Origin: Bufo bufo | Taxonomy: Eukaryota; Chordata; Amphibia; Anura; Bufonidae | Assembly (NCBI RefSeq): GCF_905171765.1 | Contig: NC_053389.1 | Span: 399,204,645-399,268,644 of the forward strand | DNA: 64,000 nt | Direction: 5' to 3' | In this document: one piece after another, positions 46,044 to 55,946 of the stretch | How the letters are laid out: every line of letters starts with the position of its first letter | How positions within the stretch are numbered: the first letter of the stretch is position 1 | Notes under the pieces: generated by a model | What the model was told of the DNA's origin: nothing | Database searches by the model: none | Seen by the model: the letters and a program-made list of their open reading frames with translations, nothing else | Translations under genes and position numbers: made by a program

Positions 46044-46341
46044 TTGAGATCTTGAAGAGGTGTGGATCTACGGTGAGCATTTCTTTTACAGATACGCTGC
46101 TTAATATGAACGATCTGTTCGCTTATAACCAAGTGCAATTATTTGACATTGACCAACTATTGAAGTATCATATTTATTCTGCAGATATATGACTCTGGTT
46201 TTAATATTTATCCCTTATGGTATTTGATTGCTGATTTTTTATCTATCTATGTATAAATAGGTTTTTATATATGTTAATAAATATTTATTGTTCCGTCCAA
46301 ATTGCCCCAGATATTTTGTGTGCCCTCCATCTATACACAAC

Positions 46342-46950
46342 GATATAAACTTAATTAATCATGGAAAATGAATAATGACAACTGAAATGCAATAATATGA
46401 AAGCATAAATACTGTATGAATGAACTGAATATTACATTATATGACTGTCACGGCGGGGGAGTGGGGGAAACCCCCCAGCGTGCGGTGTCAAAGGTAAAAG
46501 GGGATCAGCCTGGCCAACAAACAGGAGTATTAAGGGAGCAGGTCACCTCCACAACATCCCTAATCCTCTCCCTGGCCTCCTCACCGTATGAGAGGACCCC
46601 CCAATGGTAGGACAACTCATACTCCGAGGATTCCCTAGAGACCCTAGTCGGCCTGAGTATCCCTCACCAAGGAGCAGGGAGGAAGACAACCTGTTCATCC
46701 CAGTAATGGAGGAACAAGGATCTCAATCTGAGGCCAGGCTGCAAGAAGAGGGGAACACACTACAGCTAAAGGAGATGGCAGGTAAGTGAAACCAATAACA
46801 CACTTACTGCCACAGACACACTGACTGGAACCCGTGCACAAGTGCTGCTGTCCACACCAACATTAAAGGACACAGCACACACCACAAACCACACAGGAAC
46901 CCAGGACACCTAAATAAATATGCAAATGTTTATGTAAAACTTGATTTCAA
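46342..46950. other. Unassigned DNA with possible LTR-like block
   Basis: From 46446 the sequence TGTCACGGCGGGGGAG opens a GC-richer block up to about 46912 (AGGACACC). The TGTCACGG start resembles gypsy LTRs, but I see no matching end, target duplication or second copy. The short frames here show no known domain. Confidence 0.25.
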
Positions 46951-46959
46951 TGGCTGTAC

Positions 46960-47140
46960 CTCTGGTTTGGCTTGTGACAAGTCACTACGATTAGTGTTTT
47001 TGGCTCTGACAAAAACTTTATGTAGTATCTTTTTAGAGTATCCTCTTTCCCTAAATCTCTTATAGAGTGTATTACTCTCACCAAGAAAACGAGTATCATC
47101 AGAGCAATTTCTACGAGCCCTAATATACTAGCCAGGAAGT
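46960..47140 (-). pseudogene. PLE-3 post-RT fragment
   Basis: Minus-strand reading gives ARRNCSDDTRFLGES, KRFRERGYSKKILHKVF and AKNTNRSDL. This matches the region after RT in PLEs (compare LKRNCTSEEQFEREAH in PLE-2), ending near the linker to the GIY-YIG domain. The GIY-YIG domain itself is not found here. Confidence 0.7.
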
Positions 47141-47144
47141 GGTA

Positions 47145-47828
47145 GCTCTGCCAGTGTAATAAATTGAAAAATCAAAACGTGCGTCGGGGTGTGCAGTCTT
47201 CCTGTGGACTTGTTACTATTTTATATACGGTATGTGACCTCATTCTATTTCCCTGCTTGCCTGTTATACCTTTGGCGGTCTTTTGCTTCCTGACTAAACA
47301 TTTATCATGTGTTTTTTCTTGTAATTGTTTTGTAACTTGCACATGCACTTTATTATCCGCCCAATTTAGTTGAATAGGTATATATATATATTCAAAGACC
47401 CACATTGGAGGGTTACCTCTCTTTTTTCTGCTTATATAACAGTTTGCACTTGCACTTTATATTCGATGATATTACCCATACTCCTACCAATAGTGGGTAC
47501 CCTTTCAATATATATTTTATACGTCAGCTTTGTTCTATTTCGAAGTATTTATACTCAGGTCATTTTTCTTTCTACATTTTTTGTACTCTACAAATTCTCC
47601 CAGGATTGCACTGCAGTTTGTGCATTTGTCTGTCATCTCTTTGTATGCTTTTAATTATATATTCAATAAAATAATATTTTTACAGCTTATTAGCTCTCAG
47701 TGTTCCTTTATAGGTTTTCTATTAGTTTCTGAGTTAAGCTCTTGTGAGGGGCTTCACCACCGCTTCACACTATTCCTTGTGTAATCTATTTTTGTATTAA
47801 TATATTGTTAGTAGAGGTTTACGATAGA
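47145..47828. other. AT-rich spacer inside PLE-3
   Basis: No coding motif. It contains TTCAATAAAATAATATTTTT (47660-47680) and a short TA run at 47381-47390. Its style is similar to the AT-rich terminal repeats of PLE-1 and PLE-2, so it may be the end of another Penelope copy. Not proven. Confidence 0.35.
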
Positions 47829-48042
47829 CTTAAGTCTTGATGCAGCCACCAGATCCCCCCAAAATCCTGAGGTCTAAAAACGTAAGAGTTTTATCGTGTA
47901 TCTCAGACGTGAATTTCATGCCAATGTCATTGTCATTTAATTGTTTAACAAACTTGTGAAAAAGAGTATATGTACATCCCAAAGTATTGATACATAGTCC
48001 ATGTATCTCCCCCCAAAAATAAAATGTGACTAGTGAACTCAT
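47829..48042 (-). pseudogene. PLE-3 RT C-terminal block
   Basis: The frame reads FHKFVKQLNDNDIGMKFTSE then IHDKTLTFLDLRIL. It is the thumb-proximal block that follows the YIDD box in PLE reverse transcriptases; PLE-2 has FLEEINNNDKNLRFSS and VEFLDINV at the same place. The YIDD box itself is absent because the L1 junction lies just upstream. Confidence 0.8.
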
Positions 48043-48665
48043 GGAACTGTTCCTCGAAAACTATAGTATAGATTTGTATGCCTAAATATTTAAAAACTCT
48101 CGTGTTTCTCAAGTACATGGAACCTTAAATCCCTCCTAACTGCCCATCACCCAATACCATCATATGGATTTCCCCCCAATTAATATTTAGTCCAGAAAAA
48201 GAACCAAACTTATCTATTTTATCTAATACTCTACTAAACTGATCCCCTGTGTTGTGCATAAATAACAAGATATCATCGGCATACATTAATAATTTTTCAT
48301 CTCCTTCCGCATATTGAAAACCTTTTATCTCCCTGTCGTTTCTTATTATACTTGCGAGAGGTTCAATTGCTATAGCAAATAATAGTGGGGAGAGAGGGCA
48401 TCCCTGCCTAGTGCCCCGGTGAAGGGCAAGAGGCAGGGACAAGCTCCCGTCCACCATCACTCTAGCCCTTGGGTTAGAATATATAAGCTGAATCCATTTT
48501 ATGAACCCCTCGCCTATACCGACCCTTTTTAAGACTGCCCATAGATTCTCCCATTCAATACAGTCAAATGCCTTTTGAGCATCCAGTGAAAGTATTGCTT
48601 TATCACCTGGTTCTGTTCTATTAGCTTCAATATTTAAATACAACCTTCTTATATTTGAGTATATA

Positions 48666-50283
48666 CAGTGGGGGAAATAATTATTTGACCCCTCACTGAT
48701 TTTGTAAGTTTGTCCAATGACAAAGAAATGAAAAGTCTCAGAACAGTATCATTTCAATGGTAGGTTTATTGTAACAGTGGCAGATAGCACATCAAAAGGA
48801 AATCGAAAAAATAACTTAAATAAAAGATAGCAACTGATTTGCATTTCATTGAGTGAAATAAGTATTTGAACCCTCTAACAAAATAAGACTTAATACTTGG
48901 TGGAAAAACCCTTGTTTGCAAGCACAGAGGTCAAAACGGTTTCTTGTAATTGATGACCAAGTTTGCGCACATTTTAGGAGGAATGTTGGTCCACTCCTCT
49001 TTGCAGATCATCTCTAAATCCCTAAGGTTTCGAGGCTGTCTCTGTGCAACTCTGAGCTTGAGCTCCCCCATAGGTTTTCGATTGGATTAAGGTCCGGAGA
49101 CTGACTAGGCCACTCCATGACCTTAATGTGCTTCTTCTTGAGCCACTCCTTGTTGCCTTTGCTGTATGTTTTGGGTCATTGTCGTGCTGGAACACCCATC
49201 CACGACCCATTTTCAGTTTCCTGGCAGAGGGAAGGAGGTTGTCGCTCAGGATTTCACGATACATGGCTCCGTCCATTTTCCCGTTTATGCGAATAAGTTG
49301 TCCTGTGCCCTTAGCAGAAAAACACCCCCAAAGCAAAATGTTTCCACCCCCATGCTTGACGGTGGGGACGGTGTTTTGGGGGTCATAGGCAGCATTTTTT
49401 CTTCCTCCAAACACAGCGAGTTGAGTTAATGCCAAAGAGCTCTATTTTGGTCTCATCAGACCACATGCACCTTTCTCCCAGTCACTCTCTGAGTCATTCA
49501 GGTGTTCAATTGGCAAACTTCAGAACGGGGCCTGCACATGTGCTTCCTGAGCAGGGGGACCTTGCGAGCCCTGCAGGATTTTAATCCATTGCGGTGTAAT
49601 GTGTTTTCCAATGGTTTTCTTGGTGACTGTGGTCCCTGCTAATTTGAGGTCATTAACTAACTCCTCCCGTTTAGTTCTAGGATGCTTTTTCACCTTTCTC
49701 AGAACCATTGACACCCCACGAGGTGAGATCTTGCGTGGAGGCCCAGAGCGAGGTCGATTGATGGTCATTTTGTGCTCCTTCCATTTTTCGAACAATCGCA
49801 CCAACAGTTGTCACTTCTCTCCCAGCTTCTTGCTAATGGTTTTGTAGCCCATTCCAGCCTTGTGCAGGTCTACAATTTTTGTCTCTGACATCCTGGGACA
49901 GCTCTTGGTCTTTCCCATGTTGGAGAGTTTGGAGTCTGCTTTGATTGATTGATTCTGTGGACAGGTGTCTTTTATACAGGTGACTAGTTGAGACAGGTGT
50001 CCTTATGAGGGGTGACTAATTGATAGAAGTGTCTAACCACTCTGTGGGAGCCAGAACTCTTAATGGTTGGTAGGGGTTCAAATACTTATTTCACTCAATG
50101 AAATGCAAATCAGTTGCTATCTTTTATTTAAAGTTATTTTTTCGATTTTCCTTTTGATGTGCTATCTGCCACTGTTACAATAAACCTACCATTGAAATGA
50201 TACTGTTCTGAGACTTTTAATTTCTTTGTCATTGGACAAACTTACAAAATCAGTGAGGGGTCAAATAATTATTTCCCCCACTG
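48666..50283 (-). mobile_element. Tc1-F, full-length Tc1 inside L1
   Basis: This 1,618-bp element has ends CAGTGGGGGAAATAATTATT and the inverted AATAATTATTTCCCCCACTG. TA lies on each side (48664-48665, 50284-50285). Inner repeat copies (GAAATAAGTATTTGAACCC near 48856; GGTTCAAATACTTATTTCAC near 50079) give IR/DR termini. The insertion splits L1 ORF2 between GRTT and NIRRL. Confidence 0.94.
48930..49918 (-). pseudogene. Tc1-F transposase pseudogene
   Basis: Starts MGKTKSCPRMSETKIVDLHK at 49918. Related to Tc1-A. It has a helix-turn-helix and a linker ([20 protein letters not shown]), then [14 protein letters not shown]. Frameshifts follow near 49520 and 49440. The 49435-49022 frame holds [20 protein letters not shown] and the second Asp ([13 protein letters not shown]). 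The catalytic Glu region (SPDLNPIEN in relatives) is in yet another frame. The C-terminus [10 protein letters not shown] ends near 48930. Confidence 0.9.
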
Positions 50284-50499
50284 TAGTTCTACCAGGTATA
50301 AAACCGGTCTGCTCTTCGTGGACTATACCCTTAATCACTTTGGAGAGCCTCCCTGCCAAAACCTTTGCCAGAATTTTAACATCCGTGTTCAACAAAGATA
50401 TTGGTCTGTATGATCCAGGATCTAGTTGTTCTTTATCCTTTTTTGGGATTAATGTAATAATTGCCTCTTTCATAGAATCTGGTAAATCCCCCATCTTTT

Positions 50500-50856
50500 G
50501 TGCCTTTTTTTTTTTTCCTCTTTTCTTTCTCCCCTCTCTCCCCCTTCTTCCCCCTTCTTCTACCCTCTAGGTATCGATGTTCCCCTTTCTGAAGGGCATA
50601 CACCTTTTGGCAGAGATATATGGGGTTGTTGAATTTGGTGGATACTTATATTAGGTTGTTTTGTGTTGAAGATTTTACCCCATATTTGTACCTATGAGTA
50701 ACGGCTGGGAGGTGTAGTGATTTGATATTGACAGGTGCGGGTGGGGACGTGAAGGGATTGAGGGGGGGAGGTGGAGGAGATAGGGAGGAAGGCGAGGTTG
50801 GAAATTGGAAGGAAGGAAACAACAGTAATAAGGGAGGGAAGGAGGAAGGAAGAAAG
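50500..50856 (+). other. L1 5' UTR
   Basis: This region lies between the inversion junction and ORF1. It begins with a pyrimidine-rich tract (50505-50565) on the plus strand and turns G-rich just before the ORF1 start. An upstream in-frame extension to 50722 is open but glycine-rich and unlike L1 ORF1, so I treat it as leader. Confidence 0.5.
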
Positions 50857-51849
50857 ATGTCTCCTAAGAAAAAGGAGGAACAACGTGCCCCTAGAGGTGC
50901 CAGTAGTAGGAGGTCAGTGACAGGACTAGAGACTGGGCCGAAACAACTGGGACTAAGTAGATTTCTGGTTCCAGGCTCCCCAGGTTCTAGCCCCCTACAG
51001 AAAGAAAAAAATATAGTGGTAGAGTCTCAAGTTTTGACACAGGAAAATGGATCTTCAGGTGGGGTAAGCGATCGGGGATCCTCTGTACTATTTACAGAAA
51101 TAGATGCAAAAATGATGAAGGACATATTTTGCACTGTCTCGAAGATGGAAAAATTAATGGGGAATATGGTGATACAGATTGGGGCAGTGCAAACTGATGT
51201 CAGTGTAATTAGGGATGAGATGGAGAAAATAAGGCAGAGATTGCATGAGATGGAAAAAAGGATCCCCGCCCTGGAGCTCTCGGTTCAGGACTTAGAAAAG
51301 CAGGTTGTATCCCTTAAACAGATGAATAGTAAGATGGAACAAAAACTTATAAATCAAGAAGATAGAACAAGGAGAATGAATATAAGATGTGTCGGGATCC
51401 CAGAACAGGTAGAAGGGGACAACTGTACTGAATTTATGGAGAGATGGATAAAGGACAACTCTAGAGAGGGCACCCTTTCCCCCTTGTTCGCTATTGAGAG
51501 AGCACATCGGGTTCCCACTAAAAAAGGGCCACCAGGGGGATACCCTAGACACATGTTGATCAAATGTTTACTGGCTAAGGACCGGGATAGAATTCTGTCA
51601 GATGCTCGAACTTCCGAAAAATACCAGATACACGGTGAAAAGATAAGACTCTTCCCGGATTACTCAGTCGAGACGAACGCCTGTAGAAAAGAGTATATAA
51701 ATGTTAAAAAGAGACTAAGGGAGGCAGGCCTGAAGTATAGTTTATTCTTTCCGGCAAAATTAAGGGTCGAATATAAAGGAAGGCTGGACTTTTTTCAGAC
51801 GCCATTGGAAGCTAGTGAATGGGCGGATGGGTTGGGTCTTCGGGGGTAG
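50857..51849 (+). CDS. L1 ORF1 protein (RNA-binding chaperone)
   Basis: An intact open frame of 330 residues. The start MSPKKKEEQRAPRG at 50857 was chosen because a basic N-terminus follows, whereas the upstream in-frame extension is low-complexity. The order fits L1 ORF1p: a disordered basic region (1-80), a long heptad coiled coil (about 85-180, with VIRDEMEKIRQRLHEMEKRI and LEKQVVSLKQMNSKMEQKL) for trimerisation, an RRM-like domain (RRMNIRCVGIPEQVEG; AIERAHRVPTKKGP; MLIKCLLAKDRDRIL), and a C-terminal domain (IRLFPDYSVETNACRKEY, LKYSLFFPAKLRVEYKGRL). The protein coats L1 RNA and aids strand transfer. No stop or frameshift is seen; the host element as a whole is broken. Confidence 0.9.
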   Translation: MSPKKKEEQRAPRGASSRRSVTGLETGPKQLGLSRFLVPGSPGSSPLQKEKNIVVESQVLTQENGSSGGVSDRGSSVLFTEIDAKMMKDIFCTVSKMEKLMGNMVIQIGAVQTDVSVIRDEMEKIRQRLHEMEKRIPALELSVQDLEKQVVSLKQMNSKMEQKLINQEDRTRRMNIRCVGIPEQVEGDNCTEFMERWIKDNSREGTLSPLFAIERAHRVPTKKGPPGGYPRHMLIKCLLAKDRDRILSDARTSEKYQIHGEKIRLFPDYSVETNACRKEYINVKKRLREAGLKYSLFFPAKLRVEYKGRLDFFQTPLEASEWADGLGLRG

Positions 51850-52010
51850 GGTGTGAGGGGGGGGACAAGGAGTAATATGAAGAGCGATCAGGGGGGCTAT
51901 CTAAGGGAGGGGGGAGGGGGGTTGGAGAGGAGGGAGAGAGAGGATGGGAAAAATGTAAATTTTTTTTTTCTTTTGTGTGTTTTTTTTTTTTTTTCTTCAC
52001 TCTCTGCTAG

Positions 52011-53487
52011 ATGGTTAGGATCCTTTCATTGAATGTGACAGGTTTAAAAGATAGAGTAAAGAGATATGCTATCCTTGAGTGGATGAAGAGGTTCTTGCCA
52101 GCCATTGTCTGCCTCCAAAAGACACACCTGGATAAAGAATCTCTAAGGTGGTTAGAGAAGAGATGGATAGTGGTAGGGTACCATTCGGTGCATACTACCT
52201 ATTCAAGAGGGGTTTCAATATTGGTACATCATGGGATTAGATTTGAGTGTGTCGCACATGAGGCAGAAGACCTCTTTTTGCAGTGTAATATAGAAGGGGT
52301 TAAAACAGTAATCGCAAATATATATATTCCACCACCATATAAGCCAGATGTTTTGTATGAAAATACATAGATTTATGGTGAATAGACAAGAATGTATAAT
52401 GGTAGCGATAGGAGACTATAACGCTGTAATGGATCCACTCAAGGATAGGTTCTCTAGCAGAGGGGGAAGAATACAAAATGTGGATTTGTTTAAATTGGCC
52501 TTGGAATTTAACTGGATAGATGTGTGGCGCTATCAGAACCCGGAGGAAACTATGTATTCCTGCTATTCTAAGACCCATCAAACTTGGTCAAGAATAGATA
52601 TGGTTTTGGGGAATAAAAATCTAATGTTTCAAAACAGGATTAAGATAAAGTATGCACCTATGGTCCTATCGGATCATAGCGCAGTGGTAATGGAACTAGA
52701 TTTGAATAGAAAGAACAACCTCCCACTGTTCAAGTTCAATGCCCATTGGTTGTCATTTATTTCAGATACAGAGAGTATAATGGAGGAAATAAAACTTTTT
52801 TTCCAGGAGAATAACAATTCTGCCAATAGACTGATAGTCTGGGACACTGCCAAAGCAGTCCTGAGAGGACTTTTGCTTAAAAAGGTAAATTTCTGGAAAA
52901 GAAGTAATAAGGAAAGTGGCAATTTATTGGAAAAGAAATTAGAAGAAGTAAGAAGACCATGTATGATTAATCCTACTGAACGTAATAGGAAGGAATGGGA
53001 GGAAGAACAGGAAAAACTAAAAATACATCAGCTTGAGAAAAGTAGGAAAGAATTGCTCTTCCAAGGGTTCCGACTGGCTTCAGAGGGAGAAAAAGTTGGA
53101 AAAATTTTGGCAGGTATTGTAAAAAATCAAAGAGTTAAATCTTGGTTGGGGGTAATCAGAGATAACAGGGATAAAATAATTAGCTCACCGGAAGGAGTTA
53201 AAAAGGTTTTCAGGGAGTACTTCCAGGAACTCTATAAAACTAGGGTGCGATATACAAGATTAGAGTTGGACTCATATCTAGATCAGATTGCATGGAGAAA
53301 GATATCCCAGGCCCAAAAGGAATATTTGGATAGAGAAATATCAACCATTGAAATTAATGAAGTTTTGGGTAAAGTAAAACCCGCAAAAACACCAGGGTGT
53401 GATGGCCTTCCCTTTGAAATATATAAGGTCTTTGCCCGGGTTTTGATCCCTGAATTAACAACAACATTGAAGGAGGCTAGTTTAGTT
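52011..53487 (+). pseudogene. L1 ORF2 N-terminal part (endonuclease to RT start)
   Basis: Encodes the APE-type endonuclease that nicks the target, followed by the region before RT. The start MVRILSLNVTGLKDRVKRYA at 52011 follows a T-rich inter-ORF spacer. Active-site blocks: LNVTGL (Asn), LQKTHLD where the family has Q-E-T-H (the metal-binding Glu is Lys here), AIGDYNAVMDP (Asp), SRIDMVLG, and LSDHSAVVMEL (SDH). One frameshift occurs near 52360 between PDVLYE and IHRFMVNRQE. The frame runs on through basic, helical sequence to KTPGCDGLPFEIYKVF, the start of RT, and ends at KEAS by the inversion junction. The trailing codons to 53547 belong to the flanking PLE-3. Confidence 0.9.
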
Positions 53488-53765
53488 TCAACTGTGACCT
53501 GGATTTCTTGGAGTCTGGTGACTGCCGCCTTGGTATCCTTGATATAGGATGGTAAAGTGGGAACAAATGGTGCCAAAAATAGCCACATATTGGCTAATGT
53601 TTTTAGTAAGGCTATTGTTGCCTGATACAATAGATCTACCCGGAATGGGTTGTCTGTTCTTGTGTACCTTAGGAATTGCGTACAAAGTAGCAATAGTTGA
53701 ATGCACATTATATAAGTACTTAAACTCATCTTTTGAAAGGTTATTCTCTTTTGCTTGAGTAAAGA
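53488..53765 (-). pseudogene. PLE-3 RT N-terminal fragment
   Basis: Minus-strand blocks, in shifting frames: AKENNLSKDEFKYLYN, STIATLYAIPKVHKNRQPIP, GRSIVSGNNSLTKNISQYV, then FVPTLPSYIKDTKAAVTRLQ. They match FYIIPKIHKKQKTPPGRP and IPSYIKDTTDIIHTLEEL of PLE-2 in order. Two frameshifts occur. It breaks off at the L1 junction before the first catalytic Asp. Confidence 0.85.
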
Positions 53766-53883
53766 TGTGGCAGGCGCAGCACTATGAAGTGCCTTTTGCG
53801 CTGTGGCGTTAGAAGAATTTTGATATCTCTGACTTTTTAGTCTAACCAGACTGTCTATTACTCTGTAATTCCTCTAGCGCCGT

Positions 53884-54911
53884 TGTATGGAAGCAGTAGG
53901 TTTAAAGAGCACATCAGATGCTTGAAATAACTTCTTTATTAACTTCAACTTTTCTTCATATATAAAACTGCTGTCTCCACAGCAGATAGTCCATATACAA
54001 AACATGTGTTTTGTACATGCCGGTATGCATAAGATGGTGGTTCAACTGTTCAATCTTGTCATTCAACATATTTCTCTCTTCAGTATCTGTACTCTCACTT
54101 TAAGTTATTTAAGCACTTTATGATCTCTCTGAGAGGTATATCTGAGGTTAACCAATAGTTCCCTTTCTCTTCTTGGTTTGCAGTTTGCTCTATACAATTG
54201 CTTATGATCTGGTATGAGCAGTTCGCATTTGTATGCAATTTGTTTGGGTTGTATGATTGTATGGCTCAGTAGTTCGTTTGTATGGATTGCATAATGGAAT
54301 TTGAATTTGGATTGTGAAATTTGTCGTTTGCAATTGGTGGAACTGCAAGTAAACACACATATAACTGGTTCAGTATACAGTTCTAATCATTATATTAACA
54401 GTAGTAACATCATATAACTGTTTTAAATACCTTTTTTGGCCTCTCTGCTTCCACAAAACACAGCTCTTAGTGGAGCGAATGTCTGTTCAGCTTCTCTCTG
54501 GTGAATAATCATTTCTAGCAGCTCCTGCTAAGGAATTTCCCACACAGGCTATGTGTGAGGCTGGCTGTGATTGGCCAAGACTCCTGCTGTGTGTGAGGCT
54601 GGCTGTGATTGGTCTAGACTCCTGCCTAGCAACAACAGTTTAACTCTATGCTTTCTGTTGTTTCTGCTGTGTCATTGAGCTAACCTCACATCCATATAAT
54701 GAATCTTAAAGGCATATTATCTTTTCTGCTTCTATGAACACAATATATATAACAGTTATATGACATTCAAACATGAAGTCACTGTAAATAACTCTGCTTT
54801 TGTCTTTAACACACAAATATAGGAACTGTATAAAGGTTATTGGCAAGTCTAGCTGTATAAACATATAAGCTATGTTAGCCACCTAGGACAGGTCTTAGCT
54901 GGGCTGCTACA
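53884..54911 (-). repeat. Candidate LTR of an unidentified retrotransposon
   Basis: On the minus strand it runs from TGTAGCAGCCCAGC to CTGCTTCCATACA, with TG...CA ends. It contains a TATA-like TTTATATATG followed about 35 bp later by AATAAAG, with about 45 bp from there to the 3' end, a plausible promoter and polyadenylation layout. The next bases (ACGGCGCTAGAGG) could be a primer site. No coding region or second copy is visible, and the flanking pentamers do not match. It includes two copies of TGTGTGAGGCTGGCTGTGAT (54549-54626). Confidence 0.4.
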
Positions 54912-55077
54912 GAGGATAGTCTTGAGTTCAGAAAGAGGGAAGTTGTAAGCAAACTAGCCTGCTCCAAAATGGGAAGTTATAATCCATTTAGTATTGTTAA
55001 TCTTGATATTATGCACTTATTTATTAACTGAAATGGGATATGCACGTGAAATAATAATTCACAACAATTTCAATTAC
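54912..55077. other. Unassigned DNA
   Basis: Short spacer with no feature seen. Confidence 0.4.
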
Positions 55078-55204
55078 ATGGGGCCACTTTTGTCATGGTT
55101 ACTGCCACTGCTTCTGCCACCTTCCCCACTCTGTCATGGGGCCACTATTGTCAGTGTTACGGCCATTGCTGCTGCTACCTTCCACACTCTGGCATGGGGC
55201 TACT
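55078..55204. repeat. Minisatellite of about 57-60 bp, left block
   Basis: Two units of the type TGGGGCCACT(A/T)TTGTCA, GTTACTGCCACTGCT, CCTTCCCCACTCTGTCA. The same repeat continues at 55745-55860, on the far side of a solo LTR. Confidence 0.85.
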
Positions 55205-55741
55205 TGTCACAATGTAGGGGGAGGCGAGGAACACCACAATGACAACAAAAAGAAAATGACCCCAAACTTGGTCTCACGGCTAGGGAAAGGAAAAGGTCAC
55301 CACCTAGGAAAACTCTAAACCTAGCCCTGACTCCTGTCAGCATGAATAGACCCTGAAGGTGGTAATATTCCTACACCGGGTACCTAGGCCATAGATACCC
55401 TGAAAAGCCCTAGGAGTAGTGACAGGGTCTGAGACCACTGGTTCCTTCCCAGATGAACGAACCAGCGTCTCCCTGAGGCCTAGGAAAACACTTATGTTCA
55501 ATAGAAAATGGATGAGCAGGAACTCAGAAGAGGACAACACACCAGCTCTTCCAACTCCAGGCAGATAATATCAACCGCATGGTAGGAAGTGTGAGTCCAG
55601 ACTAAATAGAGGAATAGTAATGACCACAAGCTACACCTGAAGCAAGAGGTGTGGTCCTACCATCAACAACACTGCAAAGTGAAACCGAGAGGCTGTCAGA
55701 TAACTTCACGTGATTCAAATCTCTCAGGTCTTCTAACCTTT
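55205..55741 (-). mobile_element. Solo LTR of the gypsy-1 family
   Basis: In reverse orientation this matches the gypsy-1 LTR from its end (TGTCACAATG, GAGGAACACCACAATGACA) to near its start (CTCTCAGGTCTTCTAACC). It includes GACCACAAGCTACACCTGA and CACACCAGCTCTTCCAACTC. The last roughly 25 bp are missing. No internal gypsy sequence adjoins it. It lies inside a minisatellite that resumes on the other side. Confidence 0.92.
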
Positions 55742-55744
55742 TTT

Positions 55745-55860
55745 TTCGTGGTTACTGCCGCTGCCACCTTCCCCACTCTGTCATGGGGCCACTATTGTAA
55801 GTATTACTGCTACTGCTACCCCCCCCACTCTGTCACGGGGTCACAACTTGGTTAAGTCCA
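55745..55860. repeat. Minisatellite, right block
   Basis: Continuation of the array at 55078-55204: CGTGGTTACTGCCGCTGCCA, CCACTCTGTCATGGGGCCAC, then TATTACTGCTACTGCTACCC. Confidence 0.85.
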
Positions 55861-55946
55861 CGGCAATATATTAGACCTGACGCTAACAGTGACCTGTAAT
55901 ACTAGACCACCTGTTAAGACTAAGTCTGATGCACAGAATATATATA

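Larger units (their letters stand above)
42186..46341 (-). mobile_element. PLE-2: nearly complete Penelope-like element
   Basis: The inverted arms are 42186-42517 and 46009-46341, joined by a minus-strand reverse transcriptase-endonuclease gene. The arms share GTTGTGTATAGATGGAGGGC, CATATATCTGCAGAATAAAT and AATGAAAGCACCTGTTTTCC. The ORF's start codon lies inside the right arm (46043), so the left arm carries an outward copy of the same N-terminal codons (42481-42517). Between the gene's end and the left arm lie an AT microsatellite (43346-43375), an AAAAACGCATATGCGTTTTT palindrome (43226-43245), a three-unit 27-bp repeat (42847-42920), and a hammerhead-like motif. Confidence 0.9.
48060..50500 (-). 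pseudogene. L1 ORF2 reverse-transcriptase segment, split by Tc1-F
   Basis: At 50494-50286 the frame reads GDLPDSMKEAIITLIPKKDK, GSYRPISLLNTDVKILAKVL and EEQTGFIPGRTT. After Tc1-F (48666-50283) it continues at 48660: NIRRLYLNIEA, AILSLDAQKAFDCIEW (first catalytic Asp), LHRGTRQGCPLSPLLFAIAI, LLMYADDILLFM (catalytic YADD) and GLNINW. It then reads on to FKYLGIQI near 48060, where homology stops. The RT core is well preserved once Tc1-F is removed; the C-terminal domain is missing. Confidence 0.9.
48045..53487. mobile_element. L1-clade LINE with inverted 5' half
   Basis: The 5' half (5' UTR, ORF1, start of ORF2) lies on the plus strand at about 50500-53487, and the remainder of ORF2 lies on the minus strand at about 50500-48060. 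The plus part ends at LTTTLKEAS and the minus part resumes at QKMGDLPDSMKEA, which are neighbouring positions in L1 ORF2. This head-to-head arrangement is what twin-priming produces. The L1 3' end is missing: ORF2 stops near FKYLGIQI at about 48060. Tc1-F is inserted in the minus-strand part. Confidence 0.85.
46950..53765 (-). mobile_element. PLE-3: Penelope-like element interrupted by L1
   Basis: Minus-strand PLE coding blocks lie on both sides of an inverted-type L1 insertion. At 53765-53488 are the N-terminal RT blocks; at about 48042-47829 is the post-RT block; at about 47140-46960 are later blocks. They keep the order expected of a single element. Between the second and third blocks, 47145-47828 is AT-rich sequence resembling a PLE terminal region rather than coding DNA. 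The catalytic RT core is missing at the L1 junctions. Confidence 0.75.

Noticed and set aside
47164..47784. Hydrophobic frames (FLHFLYST and similar)
   Set aside because: Overlapping frames in T-rich DNA with no conserved membrane-protein pattern.
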